From NCBI GenBank assembly GCA_020632595.1, contig JACKFF010000017.1, positions 1 through 64,000 on the forward strand: DNA of 64,000 nucleotides, given 5' to 3'. Shown in pieces: positions 9,285 to 17,853 of the stretch. This stretch comes from Nitrospiraceae bacterium (GTDB lineage Bacteria > Nitrospirota > Nitrospiria > Nitrospirales > UBA8639). The translations under genes were made by a program, and so were the position numbers. The notes under the pieces are model-generated. The model was given only the letters and a program-made list of their open reading frames with translations. It ran no database searches and was not told the DNA's origin. Each line of letters starts with the position of its first letter. The stretch's first letter is position 1.

Positions 9285-10301
9285 TTAGGGTGAGGATTGA
9301 GCGCAGCGGAAGCCGATGTTCGCGGAACGTTCTTCTGGAATGGCCCCTCCACGGGTCGCTGCCCGCAACATGACCGGCCGACTTTTCCATGATCCCCCAC
9401 GTACAACCTTATAGCGTCCCGATTTGGGACCAGGCGGATTCCTTGGTGGCATGATGGGGTAATAATCCGGTCCCAGCCAATCATTAACCCATTCCGCGAT
9501 ATTACCGGCCAGATGCAATATTTTATAAATACTTTGGCCATCCTCGAAACTATCTACCGTGGCAACCAGGGGAATTTCATGGACGTGGTATTGTCCGAAA
9601 ACGGCTAAGTCCTCTGTCGGGTCCATTTCCCCCCACGGAAAGATGCGGCCAGACTCCCCTCTTGCCGCTTTCTCCCATTCGGCTTCCGATGGCAGTCTCT
9701 TGTTATGATATTCGCAAAATGTTTTGGCTTCTTCCCAAGTGATGTACAGGGCTGGCCAGGTAGCGAGTGCCTGATCAGGGATGAAATGCACACTAATGAG
9801 ATGCCAAATGAGTCCCCGTAGTTCCTGAGAGACCGGCCTGTTGGTTGTAAGCAGAAATGCCAGGTATTCGCTTAAAGTGCCTTCATAGCGATCCATGAGA
9901 AATCTATCCACCCAAATATGGCGTTGAGGAAATTCCGTGTCGTCATAATGCATTTCAAGACTATGCCGAAGGTCGTCTCGACGATTGGTCCCCATCAAAA
10001 ATACTCCTTCGGGAATGGCAACTTGTGGGGAGGGTTTGGCCAAGCTGGCGATATGGGCGATATGCTCATCAACTTCGTCGGGAGGTGGGTGAGTCTCTCC
10101 GATTGCCAAAAAGGAAAATCCCAGGAGAAACCCTAGGGAAAGGAAGGCAGTCAGCAAACGATAATGTGAGAGTCGAACAGCTGTGAGCGGCAGGAAGAAT
10201 ATGTGAAGCATGTTCTCTAGTTGTGTATGGGAAGTCAAACGAGGGCAGTCTACGTGAAGGGCACATTGGGAGCAAGCCGGAAATAGCCGGAGAGGCAACA
10301 T
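9285..10301 (-). CDS. SUMF1/FGE-like (formylglycine-generating-type) protein, probably exported
   Basis: Residues about 95-335 form an FGE-sulfatase fold domain. Signatures are PEGVFLMGTNRRDD, TWEEAKTFCEYHNKRLPSE, AEWEKAARGE, FPWGE, LAGNIAEWVNDW, VVRGGSWKSRP and the closing IGFRCAQS. An N-terminal hydrophobic segment (about residues 45-68) points to export. True formylglycine-generating enzymes use two nearby cysteines shortly before the GFRCA motif. Here that stretch (SWKSRPVMLRAATRGG) has no cysteine, so the protein is more likely a NirV/EgtB-like or structural member than a sulfatase activator. The ATG at 10211 is an alternative start. Neither start has a strong ribosome-binding site. Confidence 0.82.
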   Translation of the reverse strand: MLPLRLFPACSQCALHVDCPRLTSHTQLENMLHIFFLPLTAVRLSHYRLLTAFLSLGFLLGFSFLAIGETHPPPDEVDEHIAHIASLAKPSPQVAIPEGVFLMGTNRRDDLRHSLEMHYDDTEFPQRHIWVDRFLMDRYEGTLSEYLAFLLTTNRPVSQELRGLIWHLISVHFIPDQALATWPALYITWEEAKTFCEYHNKRLPSEAEWEKAARGESGRIFPWGEMDPTEDLAVFGQYHVHEIPLVATVDSFEDGQSIYKILHLAGNIAEWVNDWLGPDYYPIMPPRNPPGPKSGRYKVVRGGSWKSRPVMLRAATRGGAIPEERSANIGFRCAQSSP

Positions 10302-10990
10302 GATAATAAAGCCTGGTCGATGATAAGATTCATAAATCGCCCCGTAAGGGGATTAAAGTAATCTGAAATTCTGCCTATGGTCACAACATATACCCGTGCG
10401 AAGTAAATCAGGTTGGCGCAGGGCATGCGTTATACGGGAATGCCAGGAATCGTAAGGCGAGGGGTGAAGACATGCACAGATGCCTGATCCACAGTATCCA
10501 TGCGCATTTTGATGGCTTGGTAATATTGCGGGAGGCGCAGGTTTCAAGGCTCCTAACAAAAATGTATATCAGGGCTGATATGAAAAGGAGATTCCTGAAA
10601 GCGCGGGTGCTACGGTGGTTTTGAAATGTGCCTGCCTGATCTTTGTTGAATTTTGAAAATGAGGTTTTTGTATTTAACCCGTATTGCGTCCATCACCTGA
10701 GTATACCCTAGCCGGTAGGGATTGTGGCGCGTCTGTTTTCTTTTAAAGGGTCAAAGTTGGAGTTGGGTTTGTCATGGGCTTGTAAGAGAACAAATGACGG
10801 ATCGGTCCAGGGCCCCAGACGGCATTAATATTTTCAATTCATCAGGGAAAGTTTGTACCCTGCAAAACCCGGAAAGTCCTGTGGGCTTAGCCTATTAGGA
10901 CAAATTACTGATTTTCACGGACGAGTTTTTGGCGAGGATGTCTGAGCGTTGAAAGCACAGGCTGACCATTATGGTATTTGCGAGAGGAAG
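10302..10990. other. Intergenic region with a short coding remnant on the minus strand
   Basis: About 690 bases with no intact gene. On the minus strand, 10430-10543 is an open frame of 37 codons that reads like protein (PQYYQAIKMRMDTVDQ, then VFTPRLTIPGIPV) but is preceded by a stop and lacks a ribosome-binding site. It may be the tail of a decayed gene. Confidence 0.4.
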
Positions 10991-11512
10991 ATGAATGCCG
11001 ATATTTTTCATTCTGCTTTGCGCTTGGGCCGGCATGTCTGGTTAAAAATGTTCTGTGGCCTACTAATGGTAGGCACTCTATCCGCATGTATAGGAGACAG
11101 GTATCAGCAGCAGGCGAATATCATTAAAGGCCATGTGGAAATGTTCTATGGTCATTTACAATCACATCAAGTTGAGCAAGCCATATTTGAAAATGAACAG
11201 ATCGAGGTACTTGCGCTAAGAAGTGAAGAGCGCCTGCTCCGTCGTGTAGGCCAGATGAGGCAGGGTGAGAAAACGCAGGAATGGAAAATTATTAAAACGG
11301 CCAAAGAAACGGCTGCGGAGAATTGGTTAGCTTTGGCTCGTTATTTTACGGAAACCCAACAGTACAACAAAGCTCTGAACATCTATCGACGGATTATTGA
11401 AACCTACCAAGGTTTGGCCAACCAATTGTATGTCGATCGTGCGAAAAGGGGCTTGCGGGACGTGGAAGCCATCCTGCATCCCGGAGCTCTGCCTGTAGCT
11501 CCTGAAAGGTAG
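10991..11512 (+). CDS. Lipoprotein with TPR-like repeats, unknown function
   Basis: From the ATG at 10991 (preceded by GAGAGGAAG) this is a 173-residue protein with a lipoprotein signal ending LSACIG. The mature part is helical and charged. A TPR-like unit is visible in ENWLALARYFTETQQYNKAL and IYRRIIETYQ. The frame continues upstream to a TTG at 10949, but that adds only a charged extension. Likely an envelope lipoprotein acting as an interaction scaffold. Confidence 0.6.
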   Translation: MNADIFHSALRLGRHVWLKMFCGLLMVGTLSACIGDRYQQQANIIKGHVEMFYGHLQSHQVEQAIFENEQIEVLALRSEERLLRRVGQMRQGEKTQEWKIIKTAKETAAENWLALARYFTETQQYNKALNIYRRIIETYQGLANQLYVDRAKRGLRDVEAILHPGALPVAPER

Positions 11513-11684
11513 TCTTAACGGCACTGAGTGTTCTTTTTAGTTTTCTTTTCTATGGACGGGAATATCAATTTTCCCAGCTTTAGGGGAAGAATAGAAAATT
11601 TTCTCTGAAATTTACCTATTCCAAGTTTTTATGAAGTCTAAGAATAAGGTGGATGGTTCCGAGAGGGCACAGGAGAGTGTCGGT

Positions 11685-12164
11685 TTATTGTGCATAAAAA
11701 CTTTCTCCTTCCAGCGGTGGGCACCAGGCCTTTACCATTTGAACCTTCTGAATTGTGCAGGGGGAAAAACTGGTGCAATATATTTGAGGCGCGACAGCTG
11801 TCATGTGTGATCCCACTATAGATTCAGACGCAATCCCCTCCGGCCATGGAGCAATGCCAAAAGCCCACTCGCCATCCGGACTTTTCGTGTCTTCATAAAA
11901 CACATTAAAGCCAATGTATCCTCTCCCGGATGTTGTGCAATAATCATTGTAGGGTGGTATGTGGATATCAACATGAAAAATATACCCGTCTTCCACCCAG
12001 GAGTCCCCAAACTCGATAGGTAGTTCATCCGCCAAGGCTGAGGGTAGCAGCCTCAAGGAACAAAAGATGGCCAGAAAAAGGCCGCAACTCAGGGTTAAAT
12101 ACTTCAACGATGCTAAGGCTTTCCTGTAAACAAAATGAAAGGATGATAAGGCGCGTCTATTCAT
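11685..12164 (-). CDS. Small secreted protein, unknown function
   Basis: 159 residues with a signal peptide (ASLKYLTLSCGLFLAIFCSL, cleavage near ALADE). The mature domain is acidic and aromatic, with four cysteines (DYCTTSG, IYCTSF, SPCTIQ, AWCPP) that could make two disulfides, fitting a periplasmic or secreted protein. A GAGGGGAT motif 8 bases before the ATG supports the start. Not recognised. Confidence 0.6.
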   Translation of the reverse strand: MNRRALSSFHFVYRKALASLKYLTLSCGLFLAIFCSLRLLPSALADELPIEFGDSWVEDGYIFHVDIHIPPYNDYCTTSGRGYIGFNVFYEDTKSPDGEWAFGIAPWPEGIASESIVGSHMTAVAPQIYCTSFSPCTIQKVQMVKAWCPPLEGESFYAQ

Positions 12165-12381
12165 TTGGATATCCCCTCAAGGTTGTATTCATGAATTGAA
12201 CAAACATTTTCTATTCATCTGACCCATGCCGTGTTTGTCAGTTTTCCCTACTATACCGCTCATTTTTCGGATACCGTCAATACAGCAAAGGAGGGGAAAG
12301 GGTCGGAAGCTTTTTTTTAAAATACAAGTGAGAGAGAAAAAATAAATAGTGGAGGGATGTAATTTAGGAAGGTGGATCAGG

Positions 12382-13395
12382 TCAGATCCCAATCGAAAAG
12401 AGATTCGGATTTTCTCCAAAATGTTGCAAAGCTTTTGCGGTGACTTGTCGGCCTCGGGCTGTTCGGTCCAGATATCCAGATTGAAGCAGAAAAGGTTCGT
12501 ATACATCTTCTAGTGTGGATTTTTCTTCCTGGACTGCTGCGGCTAGGGCGTCGATGCCAACGGGTCCCCCCCGAAACTTTCTGATTATGGTCAAGAGTAT
12601 TTTGCGGTCCATTTCATCAAATCCTGCCTGATCGACTCCTAACCATTGTAAGGCTTCCTGTGCGACCGATCTCGTGATCCGTCCTTGGGCTTTAACTTCT
12701 GCAAAGTCACGCACACGTTTGATTAACCTATTAGCAATTCGGGGAGTCCCGCGAGCCCGGCCGGCAATTTCTCCTGCTCCTTCATCCTCAATGCGGACTC
12801 CGAGTAATCTAGCAGAGCGGGAAATGATGACCTTCAAGTCTTCAGGCAGATAAAAATCCAATCGATAAACAAGCCCAAAGCGCTCTCGCAGCGGAGAGGT
12901 GAGGGAGCCTGCACGTGTCGTGGCCCCAATGAGCGTAAAAGGCGGGAGATCTAATTTCATGGTGCGCAAGGAAGAGCCCTGTCCAATCACTAAATCAATT
13001 TGGTAATCCTCCATGGCGGGATACAATACCTCTTCGGCTGCGGGGGGCAAACGGTGAATTTCATCGATAAATAGAACATCCCGTGGCTGAAGATTTGCCA
13101 AAATGGCGGCTAGGTCGCCCGCGTGGGTAAGTACCAGCCCGGAGGTGGAGCGAATTGTGCCCCCCATTTCTTTGGCGATTATATGAGCGATGGTGGTTTT
13201 ACCTAATCCGGGAGGCCCATAAAAAATGGCGTGGTCTAAGGCTTCTCCTCTACCAGTTGCCGCGTCAATGCAAACCCGAAGCGATTCTTTCATCCGCTCC
13301 TGGCCGATATACTCCGTTAAGCGTTGAGGTCTCAGAGTCCCCTCAAGGCTTTGTTCTTCTTCTATGAGGTGAGTGGTAAGAAGCCGGTCGTCCAT
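12382..13395 (-). CDS. ruvB: Holliday junction branch-migration ATPase RuvB
   Basis: This 337-residue AAA+ motor drives branch migration of Holliday junctions together with RuvA. All family hallmarks are present: the start region LRPQRLTEYIGQ, Walker A GPPGLGKTT, Walker B LFIDEIHRL, sensor 1 GATTRAG, the SPLRERFG arginine-finger region, and the C-terminal winged-helix DNA-binding domain (GGPVGIDALAAAV). Length is normal. No ruvA or ruvC is adjacent. The gene follows a small secreted-protein gene on the same strand by 161 bases. Confidence 0.97.
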   Translation of the reverse strand: MDDRLLTTHLIEEEQSLEGTLRPQRLTEYIGQERMKESLRVCIDAATGRGEALDHAIFYGPPGLGKTTIAHIIAKEMGGTIRSTSGLVLTHAGDLAAILANLQPRDVLFIDEIHRLPPAAEEVLYPAMEDYQIDLVIGQGSSLRTMKLDLPPFTLIGATTRAGSLTSPLRERFGLVYRLDFYLPEDLKVIISRSARLLGVRIEDEGAGEIAGRARGTPRIANRLIKRVRDFAEVKAQGRITRSVAQEALQWLGVDQAGFDEMDRKILLTIIRKFRGGPVGIDALAAAVQEEKSTLEDVYEPFLLQSGYLDRTARGRQVTAKALQHFGENPNLFSIGI

Positions 13396-13556
13396 ATATG
13401 GAATCTGTCTAAACCGAACTGTATGAAGAACTGCATTCTTGGCGATGTTGGGAAAATAGAAGAGGGAGGAGAAATTCCTCTTTGGGGAAATGACTCAAAA
13501 AACTGAAAGCAGACTGGCAAGTGAGATCAATAAAGCTGTTGCTACAAACAGGTTTC

Positions 13557-14114
13557 CTAGAATCCTGAAAATAGATCCTGGCAGCCAAGACAGAATTCCA
13601 CATTTACCTGCCGTTCGAGAAAATTCACGAGAAACCCTTGCTTTTCATATAAGAGTTTGGCACCCATCAGTGTTTCATTGGGGAAATCCTCTGGTCCCAG
13701 CAGATCGCGAATTTCTTTTGTGGATTTGGCCCCGAGGATGTGTCGGAAGATGCCACGGACTTTATGGGCAAAGCGATTATTTATAAATATGAGATCCACT
13801 TTCCCGTCTGTGATACGGACTCCTGCCATGGCACCAGTTGGATTTTCTTTGTCCCACAATAAAATAAATGTGCCCTCTTGCTCTGCCCGAACACCGGAAA
13901 TTCTTGCTTCGACAAGGGCCTCCACGGCAGTGGCTTCAGGGTCCCCTAATTTCACTCGATAGAGTGAAATTTCTGCAGCATTTATTTCCTTCGCCTCTTC
14001 AATGCTGTTGCGAGTAAGTTCGTATTTGGCCGCCCATCCTGGTGGAGAAATTGACAAAAGACTCGTCAGAATAATAGTGGCAGTCAAGATACATGCTGCT
14101 TTCAAATTCTTCAT
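13557..14114 (-). CDS. Exported protein, unknown function
   Basis: The ATG at 14114 is preceded by GAGGAA at 5 bases and gives a 185-residue protein with a signal peptide (AACILTATIILTSLLSISPP, cleavage near GWAAKYE). Longer in-frame starts up to 14333 add no signal and lack a ribosome-binding site. The mature domain is alpha/beta, with a central GAMAGVRITDGKVDLIFI strand region and two C-terminal cysteines (EFCLGCQ). It lies upstream of ruvB on the same strand. Not recognised. Confidence 0.6.
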   Translation of the reverse strand: MKNLKAACILTATIILTSLLSISPPGWAAKYELTRNSIEEAKEINAAEISLYRVKLGDPEATAVEALVEARISGVRAEQEGTFILLWDKENPTGAMAGVRITDGKVDLIFINNRFAHKVRGIFRHILGAKSTKEIRDLLGPEDFPNETLMGAKLLYEKQGFLVNFLERQVNVEFCLGCQDLFSGF

Positions 14115-14276
14115 GAAATTCCTCATCAATAAGGGGAATGAAAATAAGCTTGGGGAAAAAAGGATACGATTCCGTCTATTCAAAATAGATCCATGAAAAC
14201 TGCAAGATTGTATCCGACCTTTTGTGTGAGGGTCAATTCCATTGGTCAAAGAGAAGCCACAGTCAAGGGGATTCGT

Positions 14277-16811
14277 ATGATATACTCGGCTTCCATGAAC
14301 AACTCTATCGTGATTAGGGGCGCTCGACAACATAATCTCAAGAATCTCGACCTGGAGATACCTCGGGATCAGTTAGTGGTCATTACAGGCTTAAGCGGAT
14401 CAGGTAAGTCATCTTTGGCTTTTGATACGATTTATGCCGAAGGACAGCGTCGGTATGTCGAATCACTCTCCGCCTATGCCAGGCAATTCCTTGACCAAAT
14501 GACGAAACCGGACGTGGATTCCATTGAGGGGCTTTCGCCTGCCATTTCCATCGAACAAAAGACGACGAGTCACAATCCGCGGTCCACGGTGGGGACAGTC
14601 ACGGAGATCTACGATTATTTTCGTCTCTTATTTGCCAGAATCGGACAACCCTTTTGCTATCTTTGTGGGAATGCCATTGCGGCCCAAACGGTACAACAAA
14701 TGGTGGATGCCATAATCGGGCTTCCTCTTGGCACCAAAATCCACATTTTGGCCCCCATTGTGCGAGGACGTAAAGGCGAATATCGCAAAGAATTATTGGC
14801 AGCTCGCAAAGCCGGATTTGTTCGGGCTCGTATTGATGGAGACATTCGGGATCTCGGGGAATCAATTAATTTACATAAACAACGAAAGCATACCATTGAA
14901 ATTGTGGTTGATCGACTCATCGTCAAGCCAGAGACCGGGGTGACTCGGCGTTTGGCTGATTCGGTAGAAACGGCCCTCAAGATGGCGCAGGGTCTCGTTG
15001 GAGTGCTGACAGAAGATAATTCAGTCCGAGTCTATAGTGAACATCTGGCGTGTATTCAGTGTGGTGTCAGCTATACAGAAATTTCCCCAAGAATTTTTTC
15101 ATTTAACAGCCCCCATGGTGCGTGTGATGGATGTGATGGAATTGGGTATGAAGCTTCCAGTCATTCTGAATGGGAGGAATGGACTTTCGATACCCCCTGT
15201 GTGGTGTGTGGCGGAGGTCGACTGAAGAAGGAAAGTCTTGCCATAAAAATTGGGGGGAAGTCTATTGCTGAGGTAACCCATCTGTCTGTGGGGAATATCT
15301 TGGCATTTATGGATGCGTTAATTCTCACCGATCGCGAACAGATGATTGGGCAGCGGGTGCTGAAAGAGATTCGTGAGAGGCTGGAGTTCTTGCTCAACGT
15401 CGGATTGGGCTATCTCACCCTGGATCGTCCTTCTGCCACTTTGTCTGGAGGGGAGGGTCAACGGATTCGATTAGCCACGCAAATCGGATCGGGATTGGTG
15501 GGCGTGCTGTATATCCTGGATGAACCCAGTATCGGGTTGCATCAGCGCGATCACCGACGGTTACTCCAAACATTGTTACGATTGCGAGATATGGGGAATT
15601 CCGTGGTGGTGGTTGAGCACGATGCCGAGACCATGCGTGCTGCCGACTATATATTGGATTTAGGGCCGGGAGCCGGCGTGGAAGGTGGGCAATTAGTTGC
15701 CCATGGTCCTCCCTCGGTGGTGATGGCTCATCCAGGCTCGCTGACCGGGCAATATCTCAATGGGAGCCGTCGCGTGTCCCTGACTCAACGTGCACGGGTG
15801 GCCAAAGGATTTTTGACCGTCGTGGGCGCGAAAAAACACAATCTTCAGCATGTAACTGTAAACTTTCCATTAGGTCTGTTGACCTGTGTTACCGGTGTGT
15901 CAGGTTCAGGGAAGAGCACCTTGGTCGTAGATGTGTTATTCCGATCTCTGGAGCAGGGTTTTTCCCGGAAAAAGCCGGTGTTTGAGGGGTGTCGGGACAT
16001 ACGTGGTCTTGAACAGCTGGATAAACTGATTGATATTGATCAATCCCCAATTGGACGGACTCCTCGTTCGAACCCCGCCACCTATATCGGCCTCTTTAGT
16101 TTCATTCGTGATCTCTTCGCGCAATTACCGGAGTCTCGAGTGCGAGGCTACAAGCCAGGCCGCTACAGTTTCAATGTCAAGGGTGGGCGATGTGAAGCTT
16201 GTCAGGGTGATGGCCTCATAAAAATTGAAATGCATTTTCTCCCGGATATTTATGTGACCTGTGAGGCCTGCAATGGTCAACGGTACAATCGCGAAACCTT
16301 GGATGTGACCTATAGGGGGCGAACAATTGCAGAAGTCTTAAACATGACAGTGGCTGAGGCTTTGGAATTTTTCGTGAACATTCCCCCGCTTCGCACCCGC
16401 CTGCAAACCTTGTCAAATGTGGGCCTCCATTACATTAAACTCGGGCAATCGGCGACGACCTTGTCCGGGGGGGAAGCCCAGCGTGTCAAGCTTTCCAAGG
16501 AGCTCTCGAAACGATCCACTGGTCGCACGCTCTATATTCTGGACGAACCGACGACGGGACTGCATTTTGTGGATATTCAACGGTTGCTGGATGTGCTCGA
16601 CCGGTTAGTGGAAAACGGAAATACGGTCCTCGTGATTGAGCATAATATGGATGTGATTCAGAACGCGGATTGGGTAATTGATCTGGGGCCGGAAGGTGGA
16701 GATCAAGGAGGATGTGTGGTGGCGGAGGGCACACCGCAATCCGTGATGAAGGTCAAGGCATCGTGGACGGGGCAGGCGCTGCTGGAAGATGTTAAAAACC
16801 GGCCTTCCTGA
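14277..16811 (+). CDS. uvrA: Excinuclease ABC subunit A (UvrA), compact form
   Basis: UvrA is the damage-recognition ATPase dimer of nucleotide excision repair. Two ABC modules are visible: Walker A GLSGSGKSS and GVSGSGKST, signatures TLSGGEGQRIRLA and TLSGGEAQRVKLS, and Walker B LYILDEPSIG and LYILDEPTTG. The UvrB-binding region is present (KIHILAPIVRGRKGEY). The zinc-finger cysteines are CIQC/CDGC in the first half and CEAC/CEAC in the second. The ATG at 14277 follows AAGGGG at 6 bases and gives about 844 residues, against about 940 usually. The missing part is the roughly 90-residue stretch normally between the CDGIG and CVVCGGGRL motifs, here reduced to some 18 residues. Confidence 0.96.
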   Translation: MIYSASMNNSIVIRGARQHNLKNLDLEIPRDQLVVITGLSGSGKSSLAFDTIYAEGQRRYVESLSAYARQFLDQMTKPDVDSIEGLSPAISIEQKTTSHNPRSTVGTVTEIYDYFRLLFARIGQPFCYLCGNAIAAQTVQQMVDAIIGLPLGTKIHILAPIVRGRKGEYRKELLAARKAGFVRARIDGDIRDLGESINLHKQRKHTIEIVVDRLIVKPETGVTRRLADSVETALKMAQGLVGVLTEDNSVRVYSEHLACIQCGVSYTEISPRIFSFNSPHGACDGCDGIGYEASSHSEWEEWTFDTPCVVCGGGRLKKESLAIKIGGKSIAEVTHLSVGNILAFMDALILTDREQMIGQRVLKEIRERLEFLLNVGLGYLTLDRPSATLSGGEGQRIRLATQIGSGLVGVLYILDEPSIGLHQRDHRRLLQTLLRLRDMGNSVVVVEHDAETMRAADYILDLGPGAGVEGGQLVAHGPPSVVMAHPGSLTGQYLNGSRRVSLTQRARVAKGFLTVVGAKKHNLQHVTVNFPLGLLTCVTGVSGSGKSTLVVDVLFRSLEQGFSRKKPVFEGCRDIRGLEQLDKLIDIDQSPIGRTPRSNPATYIGLFSFIRDLFAQLPESRVRGYKPGRYSFNVKGGRCEACQGDGLIKIEMHFLPDIYVTCEACNGQRYNRETLDVTYRGRTIAEVLNMTVAEALEFFVNIPPLRTRLQTLSNVGLHYIKLGQSATTLSGGEAQRVKLSKELSKRSTGRTLYILDEPTTGLHFVDIQRLLDVLDRLVENGNTVLVIEHNMDVIQNADWVIDLGPEGGDQGGCVVAEGTPQSVMKVKASWTGQALLEDVKNRPS

Positions 16812-16829
16812 TGAAGGCTAGGGTTTTTT
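16802..16829 (+). terminator. Intrinsic terminator overlapping the uvrA stop
   Basis: GCCTTC, a 5-base loop and GAAGGC, then TAGGG and six T residues. The stem overlaps the uvrA stop codon and the 3' end of the convergent small gene. Confidence 0.65.
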
Positions 16830-16997
16830 CTTGTAAACATTCAGCCCGATTTTTTCTTCTCGATCGGGTATCGAGACATTGCCTTCGGTTGAGGCAATGA
16901 TCGTTGTTTTGCCCGATGAAGAAGGCCCGAAGTCCTTCGACAGGTCTATCCTAATCGTCAGCATCGTTCCGTTGACAGTCAATTCCACATTTTTCAT
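16818..16997 (-). CDS. Small cytosolic protein of 59 residues, unknown function
   Basis: The ATG at 16997 is preceded by GAGAGGAT at an ideal 7 bases. The protein begins MKNVELTVNGTMLTIRIDLS, continues KDFGPSSSGKTTIIASTEGN and ends with a Lys-rich tail. The first 20 residues predict paired beta strands. GPSSSGKTT resembles a P-loop but in such a short protein is unlikely to be one. The strong ribosome-binding site and protein-like composition make this a real gene. It is convergent with uvrA and downstream of the membrane-protein gene on the same strand. Confidence 0.7.
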   Translation of the reverse strand: MKNVELTVNGTMLTIRIDLSKDFGPSSSGKTTIIASTEGNVSIPDREEKIGLNVYKKKP

Positions 16998-17054
16998 GGT
17001 TGTATCCTCTCAGAAGTTCAGATCAGGTTGAAGGGTGCTGGCAGAATTGCTGCC

Positions 17055-17396
17055 CTATTCTGATAGGCCCGCGAGGACCAAGAGTGCTCCTGCGCCGACG
17101 ATATAGGGTAGAACGCAGGTATAGAATACCGATTCAAAAGAAGAATATTTCCATGTGGAAGTAGGGCGTGACAAATGGTTCTTATAAATGAATTCATATG
17201 AAAAAATAAGCATACCAATGGTCAGAACAAGCACCCGGCTGGTTCGAGGCCACGTGTAGAGACCAACGAACAGATAGCTGGCTGTATGAAAACCACTAAA
17301 TGCGCAGAGGATGGGGGCCAGAAAAAAATGGAGAAATGATGCTGAAAGTCGAGGAGAACCCATGGCTCGGGGGGGCGAAATCCCTGGATGCTCCAT
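17055..17396 (-). CDS. Small integral membrane protein
   Basis: 113 residues with about three hydrophobic segments (FLHFFLAPILCAFSGF, VLVLTIGMLIFSY and the C-terminal LPYIVGAGALLVLAGL). The ATG at 17396 overlaps the stop codon of the upstream zinc-finger gene by one base (TAATG), indicating translational coupling. A longer in-frame start at 17474 would place some 26 residues inside that gene and is not needed. The coupling suggests the two products act together. Function unknown. Confidence 0.6.
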   Translation of the reverse strand: MEHPGISPPRAMGSPRLSASFLHFFLAPILCAFSGFHTASYLFVGLYTWPRTSRVLVLTIGMLIFSYEFIYKNHLSRPTSTWKYSSFESVFYTCVLPYIVGAGALLVLAGLSE

Positions 17397-17680
17397 TATT
17401 TGACTTCGGCAGGCTCCGAAGGCGTGGACATGGAAGTTTGGGGGAAGGTTTGCTGGTCTGCACACGTTTTGCACACACGCGGGCGTCTTTTCAGATAGGA
17501 GACCTTACCGCTAGCCAGACAACTATAATGAACGAAATGTTCACAGATGCTGCAACGAGACCATCCTCCACGGAGCATGGTAAGGTTCCGGTACAGGCCT
17601 TCGTGACACACCCCGCACATTTCGGGTTCTATACCCAATAACAGGGGTTCCCAATCTCCAGCTCGATTTCGAATGCTCAT
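17396..17680 (-). CDS. Small zinc-finger protein with PHD-like C4HC3 pattern
   Basis: 94 residues with an ordered set of metal ligands: C22-x2-C25, C43-x2-C46, H51-x2-C54, C70-x2-C73. This matches the cross-brace C4HC3 spacing of PHD fingers (related to RING), which is uncommon in bacteria. Two zinc ions would be expected. Basic residues (KVSYLKRRPRVCK) lie between the third and fourth pairs. The tail is Ser/Thr/Pro-rich. The ATG at 17680 lacks a clear ribosome-binding site. The stop overlaps the start of a membrane-protein gene. It could instead be a degenerate zinc ribbon pair; the ligand spacing is read directly from the sequence. Confidence 0.65.
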   Translation of the reverse strand: MSIRNRAGDWEPLLLGIEPEMCGVCHEGLYRNLTMLRGGWSRCSICEHFVHYSCLASGKVSYLKRRPRVCKTCADQQTFPQTSMSTPSEPAEVK

Positions 17681-17853
17681 AGAGGAAAAGTATACTGAGT
17701 AATTCGGATGAAAACAATGAAGAAAACTTTTGGGAACCGTTTCCTGATCCTATGTCCCTAGGTTTTAGGTTCACAATTTGACACTCCAAAAATCCATTTG
17801 ATAGGGTCACCAACGATTCCATTCGTCCTTCCACGTCGTCTATTCGCTCCTTT

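Noticed and set aside
16060..16085. GTTCGAACC sequence that resembles a tRNA T-loop
   Set aside because: It lies in frame inside uvrA with no acceptor or anticodon stem around it; no tRNA is visible anywhere in the window.
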